A stretch of DNA of 5,801 nucleotides. Source: Thermoplasmata archaeon. GTDB taxonomy: Archaea > Thermoplasmatota > Thermoplasmata > Lutacidiplasmatales > UBA184. The stretch is taken from the NCBI GenBank assembly GCA_021848165.1, contig JAJZMW010000137.1, positions 1 to 5,801 of the forward strand. The letters run 5' to 3'. The notes below the pieces were generated by a model. It was not told where the DNA came from and did not search any database. It saw only the letters and a program-made list of their open reading frames with translations. Both the position numbers and the translations under genes were made by a program. Of the stretch, positions 1 through 4,562 are shown in pieces; position 1 is the stretch's first letter; every line of letters starts with the position of its first letter.

Positions 1-61
1 ACCGGAGCCCCCGTTCGAGATCGTCCACGCCCAGGGAGAGGACGTTGATCCGTCGCTGCAC
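1..61 (-). CDS. VOC-family (glyoxalase/bleomycin-resistance fold) protein, N-terminal fragment
   Basis: Read from base 61 leftward, a GTG codon opens a frame whose 20 visible codons give M-QRRINVLSLGVDDLERGLR, then a T as first base of the next codon. The string 'INVLSLGVDDLERGLR' is the classic first strand and helix of a vicinal-oxygen-chelate domain; family members normally continue 'FYRDGLG', and the trailing T fits Phe or Tyr. These proteins use a metal to act on, or bind, small electrophilic or aromatic compounds; the substrate cannot be told from this fragment. No ATG lies in this frame upstream, and the frame before the GTG loses VOC character, so GTG is the best start. A weak TATA-like site is centred about 27 bases upstream, favouring a leaderless message; I see no good Shine-Dalgarno. 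The rest of the gene, including the metal ligands, lies outside the window. Family call fairly sure, function unknown. Confidence 0.72.
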   Translation of the reverse strand, partial: MQRRINVLSLGVDDLERGLR

Positions 62-83
62 GGCGGTCGACCCGCGCCGGAGC

Positions 84-91
84 GCATAGAG
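84..91 (-). promoter_or_regulatory. Weak TATA-like box for the VOC gene
   Basis: On the minus strand the eight bases read CTCTATGC. They form a small A/T-containing island in very GC-rich DNA, centred about 26-27 bases before the GTG at 61. An archaeal TATA box sits about 26-27 bases before the transcription start, so this placement would give a leaderless transcript. The match to consensus is poor; position is the main support. Confidence 0.33.
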
Positions 92-213
92 GGCGCGGGA
101 GGATCGTGAAACGGCCGTCCCTCGCGAGCCCCGCGAACTTCGGATCCCTGTCCCTCCCTCGTCCGACCCCGCAAGGAATCCGTTGGGGGCCGGCAGGAAA
201 CCCTCGGGCATAT

Positions 214-239
214 CGGGCCGACCCACTCGGCTCGGCCCG
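214..239. repeat. Perfect 8-bp inverted repeat with 10-base loop
   Basis: The arm CGGGCCGA at 214-221 is repeated as its reverse complement TCGGCCCG at 232-239, with ten bases between. It lies mid-gap, over 150 bases from either flanking gene. It could form a hairpin in RNA or bind a dimeric regulator. With all-GC arms in GC-rich DNA, chance is a real alternative, and no T-tract follows on either strand. Confidence 0.3.
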
Positions 240-378
240 TTCATCTCGCGGGCCCACGGCGCCGCGCTGGCTCGACCCCCTTCGAGTCGCCCCCCTCGCC
301 CTTCCGTGGCCTCCCCCCCTCCCGATGACCCGGGGTCTCGGGCGGCGATCGGGGGAAGGGAATCTCCCTCGGTTCTGC

Positions 379-399
379 CCCGGGCGAGGCGCCCCCGGG
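379..399 (-). terminator. GC hairpin just after a stop codon, possible transcript end
   Basis: The hexamer CCCGGG occurs at 379-384 and again at 394-399. Being self-complementary, the two copies can pair as a 6-bp stem, with two more pairs possible inside (385-386 with 390-391, leaving a 2-base bulge). The outer edge is three bases past the stop codon at 403-405 in the direction of transcription. No run of T follows on the minus strand, so it matches neither a bacterial intrinsic terminator nor the usual archaeal poly-U signal. It may stabilise the 3' end or be chance. Confidence 0.25.
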
Positions 400-402
400 A
401 GC

Positions 403-1080
403 CTACGATGCCCCTCGTGCCCCTCGTGCCCCTCGCGTCCTCGAACCGCTCACCGGCGAGCGGGGGAGGGGGGGCCGTTGGTATCGCGGGTCAAACGTCC
501 ATTTCGGGTGCCTCTCGATCAGGAGCTTTCGCAGGGTCGACCACGCGGGCGACGTCGCGAGCTCCAGGCGGTACGGGTCCGGATCCGCTCCCGGGTGCGC
601 GATGCGGTAGCCCCAGGTGAACCCCGCAAGAGGCTCGATCGCTTCTCGCGCGCCGAGCATCGGGAGCGTGCAGAGGAACAGCGCGGCCCGCCAGTCGACC
701 GCCGGCCGAGAGTTGTAGGCCGGTGCATCGAAGAACGCGGGCTCGTACCCGAGGGTCGCGAACGGGAGATCGAGGCGCCGATAGACGGGAAGCCGATCGA
801 CGATGCGGACGGGGTTCGGTCGGCCCGGAAAGACCTGGGTCACGCCTTGGATCCAGCCGAGGAGGCTCCAATACCCCGGCCGGGTGCTCTCGACGCGGCA
901 CTTGATGGTCGGGAAGGCGACCCCGGCCGTTCGCTCCCGCTCCCATCCGCGGAGCGCGGAGAAACCGCTCTCGCTGGCCCTGCGCGTCACGCCGTGGTAG
1001 CAGCGGACGGTCCCTGCGTGGCCTCCCCGTCGGAAACGTGCGACGATGGTCGGGCGCTTCCCGAAACTCGACTCGTGCAT
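403..1080 (-). CDS. Uncharacterised soluble protein, 225 residues
   Basis: The middle of this product looks like a real folded protein: residues 46-196 are rich in Trp, Tyr and Phe and contain 'GYWSLLGWIQGV' (69-80), 'LPFATLGYEPAFFDAPAY' (105-122), 'LAGFTWGYRI' (151-160) and 'HPKWTF' (191-196). From memory, this succession (GW-Q, GY-P-FFDAP, LxGFxWG, PxWTF) resembles an unnamed family found in actinobacteria and related soil microbes, with no known function; I could not check this. There is no signal peptide or membrane segment, so it is probably cytoplasmic. The ATG at 1080 is the only ATG in frame ahead of the conserved core, with AGGGA six bases upstream. The first ~40 residues look less protein-like, and the GTG at 990 (residue 31) is an alternative. 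Residues 197-225 form a Pro/Arg/Gly tail ending in GARGARGAS. The gene stands 185 bases after the surface-protein gene, so co-transcription is uncertain. Confidence 0.62.
   Translation of the reverse strand: MHESSFGKRPTIVARFRRGGHAGTVRCYHGVTRRASESGFSALRGWERERTAGVAFPTIKCRVESTRPGYWSLLGWIQGVTQVFPGRPNPVRIVDRLPVYRRLDLPFATLGYEPAFFDAPAYNSRPAVDWRAALFLCTLPMLGAREAIEPLAGFTWGYRIAHPGADPDPYRLELATSPAWSTLRKLLIERHPKWTFDPRYQRPPLPRSPVSGSRTRGARGARGAS
411..437. repeat. Three tandem copies of a 9-bp unit within a coding end
   Basis: CCCCTCGTG occurs at 411-419 and 420-428, followed by CCCCTCGCG (one mismatch) at 429-437. On the minus strand it encodes repeated Gly-Ala-Arg as the last residues of the 225-residue protein. 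The in-frame 9-base period suggests slippage expansion of the C-terminal tail; it lies outside the conserved core. Confidence 0.75.
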
Positions 1081-1083
1081 AGG

Positions 1084-1096
1084 TCCCTGCCAGGGA
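1084..1096. promoter_or_regulatory. 13-bp palindrome immediately before the 225-residue protein gene
   Basis: TCCCTG-C-CAGGGA is perfectly symmetric around one central base. It ends three bases before the proposed ATG at 1080, and its near half supplies the AGGGA that could act as a ribosome-binding site. The one-base centre cannot form an RNA hairpin, so if functional it would act as a DNA operator. Chance is possible at this length. Confidence 0.25.
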
Positions 1097-1136
1097 TCGA
1101 AGCCGGCGTCCGAGTTCTGCCCAGCGCACGGGACGT

Positions 1137-1153
1137 GCTCACCACGGGTGAGC
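1137..1153. repeat. Perfect 7-bp hairpin with 3-base loop in the intergenic gap
   Basis: GCTCACC (1137-1143) and GGTGAGC (1147-1153) are exact reverse complements around the loop ACG. A G-T wobble (1136/1154) and a G-C pair (1135/1155) can extend the stem to nine. It lies about 110-130 bases past the stop of the surface-protein gene and 57-73 bases before the ATG at 1080. It could be a 3'-end structure of the first message or an operator for the second. No T-run follows. Confidence 0.35.
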
Positions 1154-1265
1154 GCCGGCCCATCTCTCGCGGGACGCCGCGGAGCCGAGCGCCGATCGGT
1201 CGCACGCACGCCCGTCGAGCGCCGGAGGGCGGTCCGTGGGGCGTTGCGTCTCGCTCGGCGGTCCT

Positions 1266-4200
1266 TCACTCCGGGGGAGGGATCCGGACCGGGCCCGGAG
1301 GTCGTCGGGCCCGCCAACCGATGGCGACCCCTATCCCGAGAGCGGCCGCCCCGACCGTGAGGAGCTCGATCCATCCGAGACCCCCCAGGCCGAGCGTCGA
1401 AGAGCTGGAGGGCGCGGGGGAAGGGTTGGCGGTCTGGTTCGAGCCGGCCACCGCGATCGCGCCGGCGATGCGGAGCTCCGGAACCCCCTGCACCACGATG
1501 GCAAAGTCGTAGGTGCCGTTCGGCGCTTCGAGGAAAAGCTCGCTCCCGTTCGTGGCGGCGCTCGTGTTCCAGTCGGAGAAAGTGAGACCCGATCGATCGG
1601 GGGAGGAGTTCCGCGACGCGTTCAGATACGCCACCCATGTCGCCCCGAGGGGGGCCCCGGGCGGACGATCGAACGTGACGAACCACGCCGGGGCGAACCC
1701 GACCGCGATCTCGACCGGAGCCCCGGCGACGAGCGCTACGTCGGCCGACACCTCGCCGACAAACCCCAGCAGCGGGGGGATCTGGATCGCGTAGGTTCCG
1801 TTCGGTTCGAGCGCCACGATCGAGGGGCCCGCCGATCCGAAGATCGTTCCATTCACGTCAACGCGCCACGCCGTTCCCGCGGGCAGCCCGGAGGCGGTGA
1901 GAGTGACGGCGTACGTGGCGCGGCGGAAGCCGATGCTCTCCCGGATCGACGACCCGTTCACGGTCACCGACCCGCGGGAGGGCGCCGGGATCCATCCGGG
2001 GCTGCTGGCGCGGTAGGAGTACGTCCCGTTCGGTTCCGGGAATCCGAGGGGCAACGCGGCCGACGACTCGGCCTCCCCCGCCACTTCCACGGTCCAGTTG
2101 ACCCCCCACGGGAGGCCGTTCGGCACGAAGGTCACTTCGTAGCGCACCAGAGAGAAGTTCACCACAACGACCAACGGAGCGTCGTCGACGACGAACGTCC
2201 CTCCGGGAGCGGCGTAGGAGGCGTTGGCGGACCCGATCCGGTACGGCGTGGAACCGTTCGCCAGGAAGAACGTGGTTCGGTTCTCCGAGGAGCGGAGCAC
2301 GGTCCCGTTCGGCAGCTCGATCGACCACGCCGTTCCCCCCGGGAGCCCGGCCTCCTCGACCGTGACCGGGAACTCGCTCGGCGTGAGCCACGCCAGGGTC
2401 CCTTGGAGGGTGTTGCTGACCAGGGCGATCCCGCTCGCGTTCGCGATGCTCACGAACGACGGCTCCTCCCCCACCGCCACGCTGGCCACGCTCCGGAACG
2501 CCGCGGGGGAGACCACGCTGACGTTGTCCGACGCGAGGTTGGCGACGAGCACGAGCCCATTGACCGGGTCGTAGGTCACCCCGCCGGGCTCGTCCCCGAC
2601 CGGAATGCTCCCCTCCTCGGCAAGGATTCTCGGCAAGAGCACGGTCACGTTCGTTCCGACGTGCGCTCGAAAGATCCCGGTGTTGCCGACGAACAACTGC
2701 TGCGTCGACGGATCGTACGCCAGGCCGAACGGGCTCAAGCCGACCGGGAGCGAGGCCACGACCCGGTTCGTGGAGGCATCGATCAGAGAGACGTTGTTGG
2801 AGCCGACGTTCGCGACCGCGATCTCCCCCGTGCCGGCCAGGATCGCGACGTTCGCGGGGGCAGCGCCCACGGGAACGGTGGCGGTGGGGGCGAGGGATTC
2901 CAGCGAGACCTCGGTCACCGCGTTCGACGTCGCGTCGGCGACGTACGCGTCGTGGGTCTGCGGGTCGACGGCGAGCCCGAGCGGATCGAGCCCGACGGCC
3001 ACGGTCGCGACGACCCGCTCGGAACCGAGGGAGACGATCGCCACCGCGTTCGCGGCCGACAGGCTGACGATGCCGAGCCCGAGCTCCGGATCCAGCGCGA
3101 TCCCGAACGGCTGCGCCCCAAGGGGGATCGACCCCGCCACGTGGCCGGTCGCCCCCGAGATCACGTCGACCGCGTTCGCGGCCCGGTCGACCACGTAGTA
3201 CATCCCGTTCGCCGGGTCGTAGGCGCTCCCGAAGGGGAGCGCGCCGATCGGGACCGACCCGATCTCGACGAGAGAACCGGCGGAGAGGATCGTGAGGTTC
3301 TGCGATCCCCCGTTGGCGAGGACGACGATCGCCGACGCCGGCGCCCACACGCCGCCGACCGCTCCGGAGCCGATCGGGATCGTTCCGACCACGGCGTCGT
3401 GCGTCGTGTTGACTTCGAGGGCGGCGGGGGACGGGTCGGTCGCGTTGCCGTTCAGCAGGACCAGGACGGCCCCGGCGGTCGGGTCGGCGACCTCCGCGAC
3501 CGGATCGTTGCCGACGAGGATGGTCTGGAGGACCGTGTCGGTCCGGTCCGAGATCACCGCGACGTTCGCCGGATCGATGGTGAAGGCGTAGGTGTTGACG
3601 AGGAACAGGTCGCTCGAGACCGGGTCGTAGACGATCGAGCCGGGGAAGACCCCGACCGGGATGGAGGCGACGACGGTGCCGTTGGCCGCGTCGACGACGC
3701 TGACCGTATCCCCGCCCGACCCGAACGGATCGCCGTTCACGACAAAGAACTGGTCCGTCCGCGGATCGTAGGCGACCTGCCCCGGCCCGGCGCCGACCGG
3801 GACGGAGCGCAGGATCGTCCGCGACGCGGCCGCCACCTCGGTGATGGCGTTCGGGGCGCCGCCGGCGACGGCGACGATCCCCTGCGCCGGATCGAACGCA
3901 AGACCTCCCATGTCCGGGCCGATCGGGATCGTCCCAACGACGCCGAGATCCCGAGCGTCCAGGACGACGAGCAGCTGGTCGCTCGGATCCGACCCCCAGA
4001 ACTCGTTCCACGGCGCGAGAAAGACGAGGCTGGTCAGGGTGTATCCGATGGCGACGGTCTTCTGGGGTTCGGCGGACGGAAGGGAGAATTGCGTGACGGT
4101 CCCCCCGGTGCCCGCAGTGACGGCGGTGCCGGCGATCGCGTCGTAGGCGATCGCATCCGGAGCCCCCGGGTTCGCGAGGAGGGCGTTCCCCGGAACGAGC

Positions 4201-4454
4201 CGATTGCCGACCAAATCGAGCGTGGAGACCGAGTAGTTGACCAGCGCGTCCCCCGATGCCGCACCGCGGGAGGGCCGTCGCGAGGCGCCAGTGGCCGGGG
4301 GCGCTGCCGGCGCAGCGGGGACGGACGGTGCCGTCGCGCGGGTCGCCGGTATCGCCGCGTGACCTGCCACGGACCCGGTCGGGGCGAGCAGGGCGATCGC
4401 CAGCCCGATGGCGCAGAGGGCGGGAGCGAACCCTCGAAGGGAGGAGGGCCCCAT
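1266..4454 (-). CDS. Membrane-anchored surface protein with 14 YVTN/YncE-type propeller repeats and four beta-sandwich modules
   Basis: The product has 1062 residues. In order: signal peptide (1 to about 33), Ala/Pro-rich linker (34-70), YVTN/YncE-like beta-propeller repeats (about 71-696), four beta-sandwich modules (697-1008) of the kind seen in archaeal surface proteins, a Pro/Ser stalk (1009-1020), one transmembrane helix (about 1027-1047) and a short Arg/Pro cytoplasmic tail. It should be exported and anchored by its C-terminus with the propeller outward. Twenty-five N-X-S/T sequons fit surface glycosylation. Such propellers usually bind partners or ligands; none can be named, and I see no enzyme active site. 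I chose the ATG at 4454 because it begins a proper signal peptide and lies about 27 bases from a TATA-like box; the in-frame ATG at 4535 would add 27 Arg/Ser/Pro-rich residues and cover that box. The only cysteine (residue 14) is in the signal peptide, and there is one lysine (132). Architecture is secure, role unknown. Confidence 0.9.
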   Translation of the reverse strand: MGPSSLRGFAPALCAIGLAIALLAPTGSVAGHAAIPATRATAPSVPAAPAAPPATGASRRPSRGAASGDALVNYSVSTLDLVGNRLVPGNALLANPGAPDAIAYDAIAGTAVTAGTGGTVTQFSLPSAEPQKTVAIGYTLTSLVFLAPWNEFWGSDPSDQLLVVLDARDLGVVGTIPIGPDMGGLAFDPAQGIVAVAGGAPNAITEVAAASRTILRSVPVGAGPGQVAYDPRTDQFFVVNGDPFGSGGDTVSVVDAANGTVVASIPVGVFPGSIVYDPVSSDLFLVNTYAFTIDPANVAVISDRTDTVLQTILVGNDPVAEVADPTAGAVLVLLNGNATDPSPAALEVNTTHDAVVGTIPIGSGAVGGVWAPASAIVVLANGGSQNLTILSAGSLVEIGSVPIGALPFGSAYDPANGMYYVVDRAANAVDVISGATGHVAGSIPLGAQPFGIALDPELGLGIVSLSAANAVAIVSLGSERVVATVAVGLDPLGLAVDPQTHDAYVADATSNAVTEVSLESLAPTATVPVGAAPANVAILAGTGEIAVANVGSNNVSLIDASTNRVVASLPVGLSPFGLAYDPSTQQLFVGNTGIFRAHVGTNVTVLLPRILAEEGSIPVGDEPGGVTYDPVNGLVLVANLASDNVSVVSPAAFRSVASVAVGEEPSFVSIANASGIALVSNTLQGTLAWLTPSEFPVTVEEAGLPGGTAWSIELPNGTVLRSSENRTTFFLANGSTPYRIGSANASYAAPGGTFVVDDAPLVVVVNFSLVRYEVTFVPNGLPWGVNWTVEVAGEAESSAALPLGFPEPNGTYSYRASSPGWIPAPSRGSVTVNGSSIRESIGFRRATYAVTLTASGLPAGTAWRVDVNGTIFGSAGPSIVALEPNGTYAIQIPPLLGFVGEVSADVALVAGAPVEIAVGFAPAWFVTFDRPPGAPLGATWVAYLNASRNSSPDRSGLTFSDWNTSAATNGSELFLEAPNGTYDFAIVVQGVPELRIAGAIAVAGSNQTANPSPAPSSSSTLGLGGLGWIELLTVGAAALGIGVAIGWRARRPPGPVRIPPPE
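1314..1376 (-). other. C-terminal transmembrane anchor of the surface protein
   Basis: Residues 1027-1047 (GWIELLTVGAAALGIGVAIGW) are hydrophobic apart from one Glu near the outer edge and are followed by RARR, giving a cytoplasmic C-terminus by the positive-inside rule. A Pro/Ser stalk precedes the helix. There is no LPxTG sorting motif. Confidence 0.82.
1431..2366 (-). repeat. Four tandem beta-sandwich modules with GLPxGxxW and PNGTY motifs
   Basis: Modules begin at residues 697, 774, 850 and 926. Each opens with V-T-hydrophobic, then GLPxGxxW (GLP at 703, 780 and 856; GAP at 933; Trp at 710, 787, 863 and 940), so the period is 76-77. A second landmark, NGTY, occurs at 809, 885 and 979, with a variant NGSTPY at 733. 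Archaeal surface proteins often carry such modules after a propeller, where they act as stalk or spacer. The fourth is the most diverged and has a Ser/Asn-rich insert at 943-971. Copies of CCGTTCGG in the DNA mark the repeated PNGT codons. Confidence 0.82.
2367..4244 (-). repeat. Fourteen propeller repeats, basic period 42 residues (126 bases)
   Basis: The recurring signature is [IV]PxG-xxPxGxAYDP-xxxxxxVxNxxxNxVxVI-xxxxxVVxx. The 'I/V-x-x-G' marker begins at residues 134, 176, 218, 265, 312, 359, 401, 443, 485, 527, 569, 617 and 659, and a divergent unit precedes the first. Most intervals are exactly 42; three consecutive ones are 47 and one is 48. Fourteen units suggest two seven-bladed propellers. 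Residues 76-92 resemble the outer strands of a repeat (STLDLVGNRLV) and could close the ring with the last unit, as is usual in propellers. The units are diverged at DNA level and are not fresh duplications. Confidence 0.82.
4356..4454 (-). other. Signal peptide of the surface protein
   Basis: Residues 1-8 form a short n-region with one Arg. Residues 9-24 (FAPALCAIGLAIALLA) are a continuous hydrophobic core. Small residues around 29-34 (VAGHAA) offer a signal-peptidase I type cleavage site. Cys14 is inside the core and not in a lipobox, and there is no twin-arginine motif, so general secretion is the likely route. The exact cleavage site is not determined. Confidence 0.75.
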
Positions 4455-4477
4455 CGAACGGGATCGCGGCCTCCCGG

Positions 4478-4485
4478 TATTAGAA
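4478..4485 (-). promoter_or_regulatory. TATA-like box of the surface-protein gene
   Basis: The minus strand reads TTCTAATA, the most A/T-rich octamer of this GC-rich gap. Its centre is about 27 bases before the ATG at 4454, the distance expected between an archaeal TATA box and the transcription start. This predicts a leaderless or nearly leaderless mRNA. A GGGAGG also lies upstream, but 15 bases from the ATG, too far for a typical Shine-Dalgarno. The bases ahead of the box (GGAG) are purine-rich, compatible with a BRE. Confidence 0.55.
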
Positions 4486-4562
4486 CTCCGGCTCCGAGAG
4501 GAAGCGTGCCGCGGATGGGAGGGGGGACGGCGCACGCCGGGGCGCGCAGCCCGCCGCGGGCC

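Larger units (their letters stand above)
62..402. other. Non-coding gap of 341 bases
   Basis: This stretch lies between the stop of the 225-residue protein gene and the start of the VOC gene. Both strands are open in several frames, but only because stop codons are rare at this GC content; the translations are Arg/Pro/Gly/Ser-rich without protein-like patterns. I found no tRNA T-arm signature and no box-like RNA motif. It contains a hairpin just after the stop at 403, an 8-bp inverted repeat at 214-239, a run of seven C around 312-318 and the weak TATA-like site near 88. I see nothing else in it. Confidence 0.6.

Noticed and set aside
183..402. Possible tRNA or small RNA suggested by GC stems around 214-290
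   Set aside because: No T-loop consensus, no anticodon-arm arrangement and no acceptor stem could be assembled on either strand.
106..1512. Long plus-strand open frame of 468 codons
   Set aside because: Its translation is Arg/Pro/Gly-rich without domains and lies antisense to two better-supported genes. Long open antisense frames are expected at this GC content.
1858..4011. Minus-strand open frame of 717 codons inside the surface-protein gene
   Set aside because: An out-of-frame shadow dominated by Arg and Gly. The correct frame shows regular propeller repeats, signal peptide and TM helix.
4412..4414. Cys14 of the surface protein as a lipoprotein lipidation site
   Set aside because: It lies within the hydrophobic core with no lipobox arrangement, and the protein already has a C-terminal TM anchor.
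1266..4454. CRISPR array or recent DNA duplication suggested by periodicity of about 126 bases
   Set aside because: The period is at protein level; units differ in DNA and have no identical repeat-spacer pattern.
4455..4535. Upstream ATG at 4535 as start of the surface protein
   Set aside because: It would put 27 Arg/Ser/Pro/His-rich residues ahead of an otherwise proper signal peptide and would place the TATA-like box inside the gene.
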